A stretch of DNA of 64,000 nucleotides, taken from contig JAUIJL010000015.1 of the NCBI GenBank assembly GCA_030431255.1, positions 124,001-188,000 on the forward strand, given 5' to 3'. The translations under genes were made by a program, and so were the position numbers. Positions 47,101-55,663 of the stretch are shown in pieces. Under the pieces are notes generated by a model. That model ran no database searches, was not told the DNA's origin, and was given only the letters and a program-made list of their open reading frames with translations. The stretch is from Thermoanaerobaculia bacterium (GTDB lineage: Bacteria; Acidobacteriota; Thermoanaerobaculia; Multivoradales; J023). Numbering within the stretch: position 1 is the first letter of the stretch; each line of letters begins with the position of its first letter.

Positions 47101-47783
47101 TGGGACGAGGCAGCCTCTTTCTGTTTTTCCTATCGCTGATCTTTGCGGTGGTGATCAAATTCGCGGTCCATGAGCAAAGGCAGCTTTCGGAGCGGGTGGT
47201 GGAAGCTCAAGTCAGCTACGGGCAGCCGCCGGAAGGCATGATTTCGTTTGACCTTCAGGAGAGCGTAAGAGTCGGTGTGCGAGGACCGTCGAGTGATATC
47301 TCCCGGCTAGCCCCTTTCACCGTCGAGGTCTTGGCTCGCATCCCGAAGGGACGGCCGGGTCCGCGGGAGATCGTGCTCGAAACCGAGGACGTGAGGTTCA
47401 ACGTTCCCGGTGATTTTGAGACGCTGTCGTTGGAGCCGAACCGTTTCACCATCCAAGTGGAAGAGCGGCTGGAAAAGACCGTGCCGATTCGGGTGGTCTT
47501 TTCCGGCGAGCCCGCCGCCGGCTCTCGGCAGTCCCAGCCCACGGCGAGGCCCGCTGAAGCGGTCGTGGCCGGACCGCGGTCCAAAGTGGAACGGCTGGTT
47601 GAGCTGACTGCCACGGTGAATCTCGACGGACATGCCCGCAGCTTTGAAGAATCGGTGCCGGTGGTGTCCACCGATCCGCTGGTCAAGGTCGTTCGACCGA
47701 CCATTGTGGTGGTCAGCGTGCCGATGGAAGAACCCGAGCTTTCGATAAATTTCGGCGAATTCGAGAAGGAAGACGAACGTTGA
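47100..47783 (+). CDS. cdaR: CdaR/YbbR-domain regulator of CdaA
   Basis: About 227 residues: one membrane helix (4-22) followed by an extracytoplasmic region with two or three YbbR-like beta repeats (VRVGVRGPSSDIS, LEPNRFTIQVEERLEKTVPI). Such proteins bind the CdaA membrane part and tune its activity. The ATG shares one base with the cdaA stop. It is shorter than the four-repeat Bacillus form. It overlaps glmM by 4 nt. Confidence 0.88.
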   Translation: MGRGSLFLFFLSLIFAVVIKFAVHEQRQLSERVVEAQVSYGQPPEGMISFDLQESVRVGVRGPSSDISRLAPFTVEVLARIPKGRPGPREIVLETEDVRFNVPGDFETLSLEPNRFTIQVEERLEKTVPIRVVFSGEPAAGSRQSQPTARPAEAVVAGPRSKVERLVELTATVNLDGHARSFEESVPVVSTDPLVKVVRPTIVVVSVPMEEPELSINFGEFEKEDER

Positions 47784-49114
47784 GCCAGCCCCGATTTTTC
47801 GGTACTGATGGGATTCGTGGGAAGTTCGGAACAGCACCCCTGGACGAGCCTACGGTACGTCGCTTGGGAGCTGCCTTGGGAGCTGACTTGGTCCGCAAGG
47901 CGGCCGCGCCGAGGGTCGTTCTCGGGGGAGATACCCGCGACTCCACGCCGATTTTGTGCTCATGGCTGGCGGCGGAGCTCCAAGCCCAGGGCATGGACGT
48001 TCAATATTTAGGCACCGTGCCGACGCCGGGGGTGACGTTTACCGTTTTGGACGGCGAGGCGGCCGCGGGAATTGCCGTGTCGGCCAGCCACAATCCCCAC
48101 CCCGACAACGGCATCAAGCTGATCGATTCCACAGGATTCAAGTGGTCGCCCAAGGCAGAGGTGATGTTGGAAGGGCGGATGGAGGAGGCCGAGGTCAGCG
48201 GTGGGCAGGTGCAGCTCGAGATCGACGAGCGGGCCTTGGCGACCTACCGGCAAGCCTTGGCCTCGACCCTCGATGGTCGTCGGCTCGAAGGGCTGAAGAT
48301 GGTCTTGGATGTTGGTTTTGGAGCCGCGACTCCCTTCGCTCGTGACTTATTCGCCGGTCTCGGTGCGCAGGTGACAGTGCTCCACGACCAACCGGATGGA
48401 TGCAACATCAACCTCAACTCCGGCTCGACCCATCCTGAGGTGCTGGCGGCGGCAGTCCGAGATGTGGGTGCCGATCTGGGAATCGCCTTCGATGGGGATG
48501 CTGACCGGGCGATCATGGTCGATGATCGAGGTGAGGTCCGCGACGGGGATGCGATTCTCTTCCTTTGGGGGCTCGATCTCAATCGGCGAGGGGCGTTGCC
48601 GGAGTCCGGCGTGGTGGCGACCACCATGAGCAACCTGGGTCTCGAGGTCGCCCTGCGTCGAGAGGGCATCGACCTGATCCGCTGTGGTGTGGGGGATCGT
48701 GAGGTGGTGGCGACTCTACGCGAGCGGGGCTTGGTGCTCGGCGGTGAGCAAAGCGGGCATATCGTGAATCTCGACCTTTCGACCACCGGTGACGGATTGT
48801 TGACCGCCCTGCAGCTGGCAGACCTTCGAGCGCGCTCCGGGAAAACCGTGTCGGAGATGCTGGACGGGTTCGAGCGTTTTCCTCAATTGCTTCGCAACCT
48901 GCCCGTGCGCCACAAACCGCCCTTGGATTCCATCCCTTCGGTGGTGGCGGCGGCGCGTCAGGTCAAGGATGAGCTCGCCGACCAAGGACGGCTCGTATTG
49001 CGGTATAGCGGAACCGAGCCGCTGGTGCGCATCATGATCGAAGGGGCTGATCGGCAGGGCATTGAGGCCTTGGCGGATCGCCTCGCTGAGGTGTTGAATC
49101 AAGAGCTGGCTTGA
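47780..49114 (+). CDS. glmM: Phosphoglucosamine mutase
   Basis: A 444-residue alpha-D-phosphohexomutase that converts glucosamine 6-phosphate to the 1-phosphate for UDP-GlcNAc, hence for peptidoglycan and LPS. The phosphoserine is Ser103 in SASHNPHPDNGIK; the metal loop is DGDADR; the sugar loop is GEQSGH; the phosphate loop is RYSGTEPLVR. TTG start overlapping the cdaR stop. GlmM is also known to bind and inhibit CdaA in Firmicutes, which explains the linkage. Confidence 0.96.
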   Translation: MSQPRFFGTDGIRGKFGTAPLDEPTVRRLGAALGADLVRKAAAPRVVLGGDTRDSTPILCSWLAAELQAQGMDVQYLGTVPTPGVTFTVLDGEAAAGIAVSASHNPHPDNGIKLIDSTGFKWSPKAEVMLEGRMEEAEVSGGQVQLEIDERALATYRQALASTLDGRRLEGLKMVLDVGFGAATPFARDLFAGLGAQVTVLHDQPDGCNINLNSGSTHPEVLAAAVRDVGADLGIAFDGDADRAIMVDDRGEVRDGDAILFLWGLDLNRRGALPESGVVATTMSNLGLEVALRREGIDLIRCGVGDREVVATLRERGLVLGGEQSGHIVNLDLSTTGDGLLTALQLADLRARSGKTVSEMLDGFERFPQLLRNLPVRHKPPLDSIPSVVAAARQVKDELADQGRLVLRYSGTEPLVRIMIEGADRQGIEALADRLAEVLNQELA

Positions 49115-49188
49115 GGATCTCGAAGCCGACTGCCCCTTGATGGAAAGATCCGTCCGACGGACCGGACCCTACTGAAGAGATGACGACC

Positions 49189-49944
49189 ATGAGCCGTGAG
49201 CTAAAGCTGTCAGTGAATATCGATCATGTGGCGACCCTCAGGCAGGCGCGCAGGTCGCCCTATCCCGATCCAGTGGAAGCCGCCGAGCTGGCGGAGCAAG
49301 CCGGCGCGGCGGGGATCACCGCTCATTTGCGCTGTGATCGACGCCATATTCAGGACGACGACGTGCGTCGGCTGCGTCGGCATGTCCGGGGCAAGCTGAA
49401 CCTGGAGATCTCCCTCGCGGACGAAATGCTGGTGCTGGCGGAGGAGATCCGACCGGATCAGGTGACCCTCGTGCCGGAGCGTCCCGAGGAAGTGACCACC
49501 GAAGGCGGGTTGGATGTGGTCCGGGGCGCCGAGGCCATCCGCGCGGGCGCTGAGCGTTTGGTGGCTCACGGTTGTGCGGTTTCGGTCTTCCTCGATCCGG
49601 ATGCACGGCAGCTCGAGGCATTGGCGGCTCTGGATCGCGATCTCGTTCCCGGCTTTGAGATCAATACGGACGCTTTCACCAAAGCGACCCTGGGCGACGA
49701 CGAGCTCTTGATCGGCAAAGAGCTGGAGAAAGTCCAGCAGGTGGCGATGCGGGGAGCGGATCTAGGGTTTCAGGTTTTCGCGGGCCACGGCATCACGACG
49801 GCGAACGTCGGGGCAATCGCCGCCATCCCCCAGGTGGAAGAGCTCAACATCGGCCATTGGTTGGTCAGCCGCGCCGCCATGGTGGGAATCTCGACTTCAG
49901 TCCGAGAGATGCTGGCGGCCATGAGAGCGGGTCGCCGAGGTTAG
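49189..49944 (+). CDS. pdxJ: Pyridoxine 5'-phosphate synthase
   Basis: About 251 residues. SVNIDHVATLRQAR at the N-terminus, HLRCDRRHIQDDD near residue 45 and GHGITTANV near 200 are family signatures. It condenses deoxyxylulose 5-phosphate with an aminoacetone phosphate to give vitamin B6. ATG 49189 has GAAGAG 9 nt upstream; the ATG three codons earlier abuts it. It follows glmM after 74 nt, an order found in several Gram-negative groups. Confidence 0.95.
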   Translation: MSRELKLSVNIDHVATLRQARRSPYPDPVEAAELAEQAGAAGITAHLRCDRRHIQDDDVRRLRRHVRGKLNLEISLADEMLVLAEEIRPDQVTLVPERPEEVTTEGGLDVVRGAEAIRAGAERLVAHGCAVSVFLDPDARQLEALAALDRDLVPGFEINTDAFTKATLGDDELLIGKELEKVQQVAMRGADLGFQVFAGHGITTANVGAIAAIPQVEELNIGHWLVSRAAMVGISTSVREMLAAMRAGRRG

Positions 49945-49953
49945 CCGAGCCGG

Positions 49954-50169
49954 CTACCGTTCGATCTCGAGATCGGTGGGGAATTCGGGCTCTGGATCTC
50001 GGAAGATGATCGAGGTCGACTGTATGGGCACCAGGACTCGGTGCTGGCGGTTGTTGAATCCCAGCCTCAGCTCGTAGTAGCCGAGTTGATTGATGCTCAC
50101 CAGGGTCGCTTTTTGATTCTTGACCGCGAGCTGGTCATTGGAGATTTGTACTTCGGCGGGTAAGTCCAT
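49954..50169 (-). CDS. Small hypothetical protein
   Basis: A 71-residue protein with alternating polar and hydrophobic strands (KATLVSINQLGYYELRLGF), suggesting a small beta-barrel, of no recognised family. AGGAG is 7 nt upstream of the ATG. The start lies 9 nt after the stop of the NtrC-type regulator gene, so it is its likely operon partner. Confidence rests on the binding site and position. Confidence 0.55.
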   Translation of the reverse strand: MDLPAEVQISNDQLAVKNQKATLVSINQLGYYELRLGFNNRQHRVLVPIQSTSIIFRDPEPEFPTDLEIER

Positions 50170-50178
50170 CAATCGCTC

Positions 50179-51570
50179 CTAATCCTGATAATGCCCTTGG
50201 TCCTTGTAGTCTTTGAGCTTGCGCTGCAAGGTGCGCAAGCCGATTCCCAGGAGCTTGGCGGCGTCGGCTCGGTGTCCCCGGGTCCTGCGAAGGGTCTCCA
50301 AAATAGCCTGCCGTTCAATTTCTTCCATGGTCCGAGGCTCGCCGAGCAAGGGCTGAACCGGGGGGATGTCCTGCCCGGCGGCGGATCCCGAGTCCACCAC
50401 CTCCGCGGGCAGAGATTCTAAAGGAATCTCACCACCGGGCTGGAAGATGATGACCGACTCCAGCACGTTCCTGAGCTGGCGGACATTGCCGGGCCAGGAG
50501 AATCGGTTGAGAGCCTCCAAAGCCTCAGCCGTCAGGTGCATCGCCGGCTTGTCGTGCTCTTCGGCCAGCTCCTTCAGATAGTGGTCCACCAGCAACGGCA
50601 AGTCACCGTGTCGTTCCCTCAAAGGCGGAATATCGAGGGTCACGACCTTGAGCCGGTAATAGAGGTCTTCCCGGAACTCGCCGTCTTCGACCATCTCTTC
50701 GAGGTTGCGGTGGGTGGCTGCCAGCAGCCTGAAATCGACCTCGATCAGCTCGTGTCCTCCCACTCGCATGATCTTGCGTTCTTCCAGCACCCGCAACAGC
50801 TTCACTTGTAGGGCAGCGGAAAGCTCGCCGATTTCGTCGAGAAAGAGAGTGCCCTTGTGGGCCAGCTCGAATTTGCCGATTTTGCGGGATACCGCGCCGG
50901 TAAAGGCTCCGCGCTCATGGCCGAAGAGCTCGCTCTCCAGGATCTCATGGGGGATCGCACCGCAGTTGATGGCGAGAAATCGTTCGTGAGCCCGGGGGCT
51001 GTTCAAATGGAGGGCGTTGGCGACTAGCTCTTTTCCGGTTCCCGACTCGCCGGTGATCAGGACGCTCGAACGCGTGGGGGCGACCATCCGCATTTTTTCG
51101 AACAGCCGTTCCATGCTGCCGGATCTGCCGATGATGCTCTCGTAACCGAAGCGTTTGTCGAGCATCTGGCGCAGGTTGGTGACTTCTTCCTTCAGTCGAC
51201 GGTTGTCGAGCAGGTTCATCACCCGCTTGCGCAGCTCGTAGAGGTCGACGGGTTTGGTCAGGTAGTCGTCGGCTCCGACTTGCATGGCCTGGACCGCGTT
51301 TTCGATCGAGCCGAATCCTGTGACCAGCACGATGGCGATGTCCAGCTCCTGCTTGCGAGCCTGTTGGATCAGCTCGATGCCGTCCATTTCAGGCATGCGC
51401 AAGTCGCAGACCACCAATTGCACCTCGGGGGTCGTGTTGAGGAATGCGAGGGCATGACGGGCGTCGTCGAAGGTGCGTACCGTCAGACCGGCCTTCTCGA
51501 TCGCGATCGCCATGGATTCGCGCGAGCCGGTCTCGTCGTCGATCACAAGAACTTGGGGCTTCTCGACCAT
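50179..51570 (-). CDS. NtrC-family sigma-54 response regulator
   Basis: About 463 residues. The receiver has DD near residues 11-12, phospho-Asp56 and the Lys in YLTKPVD; the AAA+ domain has GESGTGK (174-180), GAFTGA (221-226) and LFLDEIGE; a Fis-type helix-turn-helix ends the protein (GHRADAAKLLGIGLRTLQRKL). Phosphorylation should let it activate sigma-54 promoters. The ATG at 51570 begins the conserved receiver; the frame upstream is not conserved-looking. No cognate kinase is adjacent. No clear Shine-Dalgarno sequence is visible. Confidence 0.92.
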   Translation of the reverse strand: MVEKPQVLVIDDETGSRESMAIAIEKAGLTVRTFDDARHALAFLNTTPEVQLVVCDLRMPEMDGIELIQQARKQELDIAIVLVTGFGSIENAVQAMQVGADDYLTKPVDLYELRKRVMNLLDNRRLKEEVTNLRQMLDKRFGYESIIGRSGSMERLFEKMRMVAPTRSSVLITGESGTGKELVANALHLNSPRAHERFLAINCGAIPHEILESELFGHERGAFTGAVSRKIGKFELAHKGTLFLDEIGELSAALQVKLLRVLEERKIMRVGGHELIEVDFRLLAATHRNLEEMVEDGEFREDLYYRLKVVTLDIPPLRERHGDLPLLVDHYLKELAEEHDKPAMHLTAEALEALNRFSWPGNVRQLRNVLESVIIFQPGGEIPLESLPAEVVDSGSAAGQDIPPVQPLLGEPRTMEEIERQAILETLRRTRGHRADAAKLLGIGLRTLQRKLKDYKDQGHYQD

Positions 51571-51727
51571 GGGGGGATTTTGGCACAACCGGTGGTCGGC
51601 TGGACAGGGTGCAGCCCAAAGGGTAGGTGCTTCGGAGGCCGTCCTCAAAAGGGTCGAAAAATAGCGGGAAGCGGCAAAAATACCGAAAACCAAATGGCGC
51701 TTCGAAAAAAGAGCCCATAAATAAAAT

Positions 51728-52000
51728 GCCGGAAGCGTTTTTACGCTCCCGGTCTTTCTACCCGCTTGACAAAAATGCGTTGTCTGCTTGCGCTGACTTC
51801 GCAGGCCTTTGAGGCCTCAGCTTCTCGAAGTGTAGGCTCCGCAGAAGCTAGTTCGTCCCGAGGCTTGGGGAAGGCTCCCCAAAAAGAGAACTAACAAGAC
51901 ACCCCTTTGCGAAGGTCGAAACCTCCATCCCTCCGGTCAATGATAAGAACCCCTTTGTGAGACCTTGCGGCCTCGCATCCCTCCTGAATTCACATCCCTC
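51728..52000. other. Non-coding stretch with hairpins and C-rich imperfect repeats
   Basis: No convincing gene lies between the NtrC-type gene and the histidine leader. Hairpins are possible at 51728-51755 (GC stem with a TTTTT loop), 51803-51817 (AGGCCT twice), 51819-51849 (AGCTTCT/AGAAGCT) and a nested one at 51849-51893 (outer TAGTTC/GAACTA, inner TTGGGGA/TCCCCAA). Two imperfect copies of an approximately 48-nt unit beginning ACCCCTTTG follow at 51901 and 51949, each with CATCCCTCC. This may be a small structured RNA or an old insertion scar; identity unknown. Confidence 0.35.
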
Positions 52001-52257
52001 AAAGTATCCAGATCAACTGAATCCCATTAGGAGACTGAACCCAATCCATCGAATCCGGGCCGTGTGTTCGAGCTAGGCAACGGCGTGAGCCGTTTCGACC
52101 TGCCGGCCCGAGGCCCCGTTTCGACAGGACTAATGTTAGATCCTGACCGGGCTCGGAACCATCCGCGCTGGGCCTATTGTGTTGTAGGACAAACTGCTAT
52201 TTATTTGCTTTTTTCTATTTTTGTGAGACTGACGCGTCGACTTGCCCGCGACCCCTT

Positions 52258-52286
52258 GACACTCCGAAAGGTGCCTGCTCTAATTC
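52258..52286 (+). promoter_or_regulatory. Sigma-70 promoter of the aro-his-trp leader
   Basis: TTGACA (52258-52263), exactly 17 nt, then TCTAAT (52281-52286), one mismatch from the -10 consensus. The start would be near 52293, giving a leader RNA of about 265 nt before aroDE. A T-rich tract lies at 52193-52226 upstream. Confidence 0.8.
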
Positions 52287-52358
52287 GCCGGTCACGATTG
52301 ATTTGGCAGACGATATCCAACCGGGGATATCCAAACATTGAGCGTCACATCTGAGCAC

Positions 52359-52442
52359 ATGATGATCACCCTCCACCACAACTCCCATTCTTGCTCCAGC
52401 CACGGCTGGTGGTGGCACGGCGTGCATCATTTCGGTTCTTAG
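52359..52442 (+). CDS. Leader peptide rich in His and Trp (attenuation peptide)
   Basis: A 27-codon frame from ATG 52359 (or the adjacent ATG 52362) to TAG 52442. Residues His6, His7, His10, His15, His20, His23 and His24 are histidine, 17-19 are three consecutive tryptophans and 25 is phenylalanine. Such density of two amino acids by chance is very unlikely. It lies about 66 nt after a good promoter and 115 nt before a combined aro-his-trp operon. The Shine-Dalgarno sequence is weak (CTGAG). By analogy with his and trp leaders, ribosome stalling on these codons would report low charged tRNA. Confidence 0.85.
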   Translation: MMITLHHNSHSCSSHGWWWHGVHHFGS

Positions 52443-52450
52443 GTTGGGAT

Positions 52451-52550
52451 TCGTCCCGGCCGCGTGCGGACCCGGGGCGAGGATCAGACCCATATCAGGC
52501 TAAACCTCTTTCCGGGCTCCCTCCGCCGGGGCCGCTAACGGAAAGAGGTT
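52451..52550 (+). promoter_or_regulatory. Attenuator hairpins with competing pairings
   Basis: Hairpin A: 52451-52459 with 52472-52480 (9 bp, one G-U). Hairpin B: AACCTCTTTCCG (52503-52514) with CGGAAAGAGGTT (52539-52550), a perfect 12-bp stem followed by TTCTTGCTTT. A competing pairing joins GGACCCGG (52468-52475) with CCGGGCTCC (52512-52520, one bulge) and breaks both. The leader segment 52411-52422 can pair with 52461-52472. The 3' arm of hairpin B contains AAAGAGG, the aroDE ribosome binding site, so control may act on termination, translation or both. Confidence 0.7.
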
Positions 52551-52556
52551 CTTGCT

Positions 52557-54038
52557 TTGCGTGAAACGACTTTGGTCGCAACCCTGACGTCGGCTCCTTC
52601 CCCCGATGGAAAGGAGCTTACGACGTTGCCACCAGGGGTGGGCTGGCTCGAGGTGCGAGGGGATTTGGTCGGTGAGCTGAGCCCGGAATGGCTCCGCGAT
52701 CGATTCTCAGGTGGCCTGATCTACACCCTTCGATCGAAGAGCGAGGGCGGCAGCTTCGAAGGCGGCCGCTTGGCGCGACGCAAACGCCTGTTGGCGGCCC
52801 ATGCCCACTACGATCTGGTGGATCTCGAGGGGGATCGAGATCTTTCGCCCGAAATTCTGGTGGAAATCCCACCGGAGCGACGGTTGATCTCCTGGCACGG
52901 CCCCGCCACCCACCTCACAGGTCTCAAACAGCGTTTTGAGCTGTTGTCGACGACCCAAGCCAAGTATTACAAGATGATCCCCACGGCGAAGGAGTCGGGC
53001 GACGATCTCTGCTGCTTGGCCCTTTTGCTCGATTTGAGGCGCGAGGATTTCATTTGCTTTGCCGCCGGAGACATCGGTAGCTGGACCCGGATCATCGCTC
53101 CGCGGTTAGGGTGTCCGTTGATCTACGGAGCCTTGGGAGACATTCCGGGGGCTCCGGGTCAGCTGACGGTGCAGAAGCTGCACGAGGATTTCGGCCTTCC
53201 CCAGATCGGCGACATGCAGGCGCTCTACGGCATTGTCGGCAAACCCGTCGCGCACTCCCTATCTCCCAAGTTGCACAACGGCGCGTATCGAGCCTTGGGG
53301 ATTCCCGCGGTCTACGTGGCCTTCCATGCCGAGTCCTTCGGCGACTTTTGGCTTGAGATCGTGGAATCCGATGGCCTGGAGTCCTTGGGGTTACCGCTCC
53401 GCGGATTGTCCGTGACCTCTCCATATAAAGAAGTAGCCCTCGCGGTGTCCGGAGCGTCGAGCCCGCGGGCGCAGCACATCGAAGCCGCCAACACTTTGGT
53501 GCTTCACGATCGAGTTTGGGAGGCCGAGACCACGGACCCGGACGGTGTGGTGTTGGCCCTGGAGAAGAAAGGCGCGCGCCTTCGGGGTGCCACCGCCGCG
53601 GTGGTCGGCTGTGGAGGGGCGGGCAAGGCAGCCGCCTACGGCTTGCAGCTGGCCGGCGCCAAGGTGACTCTGGTCAATCGCGGCCGGGAACGGGGTGAAA
53701 GGGCGTCGATGGCTTTGGGGCTGCCGTTTTTACCCCTGACGGACTTCGATCCTTCCCGATACGACGTCGTGATCCAAGCCACGGGTCAAGGACATCACGA
53801 GACCGACGACTTGGTCTTCGATCCGGAGCGCTTGAAACCATCCGCAGCCGTGTTGGACATGGTCTACGGTCCTCGCCCCACCCGTCTGCTCCGACAAGTC
53901 AAAGACTCCGGACGGATCGCCGTCGACGGCCGAGCCATGCTGCTGAACCAGGCTCTCGAACAATTCAGATTGATGACCGGTGAGCCGCTTTCCGAGGCAC
54001 TCGCCCGGGAGCTGCTCGGACTGGAGGATTCCATATGA
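52557..54038 (+). CDS. aroDE: Bifunctional 3-dehydroquinate dehydratase / shikimate dehydrogenase
   Basis: A 493-residue fusion. Residues about 5-220 are a type I dehydroquinase (VEVRGD-like EVRGDLV, LISWHG, Schiff-base Lys in KYYKMIPTA). Residues about 225-490 are shikimate dehydrogenase (YGIVGKPVAHSLSPKLHN, SVTSPYKE with catalytic Lys, NAD(P) loop VVGCGGAGKAAAYGL). It does steps 3 and 4 of the shikimate pathway towards chorismate. TTG start with AAAGAGG 8 nt upstream, which lies inside the attenuator hairpin. It heads the operon and overlaps hisZ by 4 nt. The N of the usual NVT motif is Ser here. Confidence 0.93.
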   Translation: MRETTLVATLTSAPSPDGKELTTLPPGVGWLEVRGDLVGELSPEWLRDRFSGGLIYTLRSKSEGGSFEGGRLARRKRLLAAHAHYDLVDLEGDRDLSPEILVEIPPERRLISWHGPATHLTGLKQRFELLSTTQAKYYKMIPTAKESGDDLCCLALLLDLRREDFICFAAGDIGSWTRIIAPRLGCPLIYGALGDIPGAPGQLTVQKLHEDFGLPQIGDMQALYGIVGKPVAHSLSPKLHNGAYRALGIPAVYVAFHAESFGDFWLEIVESDGLESLGLPLRGLSVTSPYKEVALAVSGASSPRAQHIEAANTLVLHDRVWEAETTDPDGVVLALEKKGARLRGATAAVVGCGGAGKAAAYGLQLAGAKVTLVNRGRERGERASMALGLPFLPLTDFDPSRYDVVIQATGQGHHETDDLVFDPERLKPSAAVLDMVYGPRPTRLLRQVKDSGRIAVDGRAMLLNQALEQFRLMTGEPLSEALARELLGLEDSI

Positions 54039-55012
54039 AAGTCTCGGCGTCTTTGCCGACTGGTGTAGCCGCCCTGCTTTTTGAGGGAGCGCGCCGACAC
54101 CGCCGTCTCGAAAAGACGATGGTGGACATGCTGGAGGACCGAGGATTTCAGGAGGCGATCCTGCCGGTAGTCGACTACCTTCGGCCCTACGAGGACCTGC
54201 TCAGCTCACAAAGCCGCTCGGAGCTCTATCGATTCGTGGATCGCGACGGCGAGCTTTTGGCCATGCGCGCGGACTTCACCCCCATGTTGGCTCGGTTGCT
54301 GGCCCCCCATATTTCGAGTCTCAACCTGCCGATCCACCTCTTTTATCGCGGCGACGTGCTGCGGTATCAGGAAGAAAGGGCCGGCCGACAGCGTGAGTTC
54401 TACCAGCTCGGCGCCGAGGTGCTGGGAATGGAAGGCGGACAGGCTGAGGAGGAGGCGTTGATCCAATTTCTCGACCTGCTGCGGGTCGGGGAGCGAGCCC
54501 ATCTGGTGGTGGTCTTGGGGTTTGCCGGCGCTCTTGACCGACTCTTGCTCGAACGCTCTGGCGACGGCATGAAAGCGTCGGATTTCGTGGATGCCATGGT
54601 CCGTCGGGAGCGACGTCACGCCCGCAAGGCGGGGAGGGCATTGCTCGAAGTGGTTGAGGACGGAGTGCCGGCGGATCCGTCGGTGCTCGGGGAGCCGGCC
54701 GCTGCCCGGCTCGAGGCCTTGCGAGCGCTGCGCAAGCGACTGGCGCCCCGATTCCCGGAGGTCGACTTGCGCATCGACTTGGCGGAATTCGCCGACCAGG
54801 TGGTCGAGCCCTCGCTATTGGGCGAGATCGGTACCCGCGCCTATTACGACGGATTGGTCTTTCGAGCCTTCGCCGGGGCGGGGGCGGAGCCGGTGGGAGC
54901 CGGCGGCCGATATGACCGTCTCTTCTCGAGCCTCGGGGCGGAGGTGACCGCCGCGGGTTTCTCGTTCAGCATCGACCGACTTCTCAGCCCTTCCTCGGAG
55001 ATCGACCGATGA
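54035..55012 (+). CDS. hisZ: ATP phosphoribosyltransferase regulatory subunit
   Basis: A 325-residue class II aminoacyl-tRNA synthetase paralogue. Motif 2-like FYRGDVLRYQ and the motif REFYQLGAEVLG resemble histidyl-tRNA synthetase, but the anticodon-binding domain is missing and the length fits HisZ. HisZ joins short HisG in an octamer and provides feedback inhibition by histidine. The next gene is the short form of hisG, as expected. ATG overlaps the aroDE stop. Confidence 0.92.
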   Translation: MKVSASLPTGVAALLFEGARRHRRLEKTMVDMLEDRGFQEAILPVVDYLRPYEDLLSSQSRSELYRFVDRDGELLAMRADFTPMLARLLAPHISSLNLPIHLFYRGDVLRYQEERAGRQREFYQLGAEVLGMEGGQAEEEALIQFLDLLRVGERAHLVVVLGFAGALDRLLLERSGDGMKASDFVDAMVRRERRHARKAGRALLEVVEDGVPADPSVLGEPAAARLEALRALRKRLAPRFPEVDLRIDLAEFADQVVEPSLLGEIGTRAYYDGLVFRAFAGAGAEPVGAGGRYDRLFSSLGAEVTAAGFSFSIDRLLSPSSEIDR

Positions 55013-55632
55013 TTCGTTTGGCATTGCCCAAAGGACGTAATCTCAGCACCGCGCTCAAGGCGTTTGAAGCGGCGGATTGGCCCTTGGATTCCCTAGAAAA
55101 GGGTGACCGACGCCTGCGGATTCCATTCCCCGAAATCGACGCCGAAGCGCTGCTGCTCAAAGATTGGGACGTCCCCCTCTACGTGGAATACGGCATTGCA
55201 GACGTGGGTGTAGTCGGCAGCGATGTGCTTGAGGAGGTGGGTGGTGATGTATTGGTACCCGCCAGATTTACCGAAGGTCGGAGCCGCATGTCCTTAATCG
55301 GCAAGGGTGGCCTCCCGAAGCCGGGGCAGCAAGTGCGTCTCGCTTCGAAGTTTCCCAACATCGCTCGGGCCGTGGTTGCGACCAAGCCCTGGAGCGCGGA
55401 AATTTTGAAGCTTTGGGGCTCGGTGGAGCTCGGGCCGTTGCTCGACCTCTCGGAAGTGGCGCTCGATATCGTGCAAACCGGTCGAACTTTGAAGGACAAC
55501 AACCTACTGGAGCTGGAAGCGGTCCGCGAGGTGGCTCCGATTTTGATCGTCAATCGAGCCGCATACCAAAACCACCGGCAGGCTTTGAACGGTCTGCTTC
55601 GCCGGATGGAAGCCGCAGGGGTGGTGGAGTGA
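55009..55632 (+). CDS. hisG: ATP phosphoribosyltransferase, short form
   Basis: A 207-residue HisG(S) that lacks the C-terminal regulatory domain, so it needs HisZ. It opens IRLALPKGRNLSTAL and has the PRPP loop DIVQTGRTLKDNNL near residue 155. It joins ATP and PRPP in the first step of histidine synthesis, which also draws on PRPP needed for tryptophan. Overlaps hisZ by 4 nt. Confidence 0.95.
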   Translation: MIRLALPKGRNLSTALKAFEAADWPLDSLEKGDRRLRIPFPEIDAEALLLKDWDVPLYVEYGIADVGVVGSDVLEEVGGDVLVPARFTEGRSRMSLIGKGGLPKPGQQVRLASKFPNIARAVVATKPWSAEILKLWGSVELGPLLDLSEVALDIVQTGRTLKDNNLLELEAVREVAPILIVNRAAYQNHRQALNGLLRRMEAAGVVE

Positions 55633-55663
55633 CGTTGGCCGCTCGAATTCACGGAGATATGAC

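Noticed and set aside
45388-49944. folP-cdaA-cdaR-glmM-pdxJ as a novel cluster
   Set aside because: This order is already known from several bacterial groups; only the upstream repeat is unusual.
52064-52354. 96-codon open frame ahead of the leader peptide
   Set aside because: It spans the promoter, has no ribosome binding site and its translation shows no gene-like pattern.
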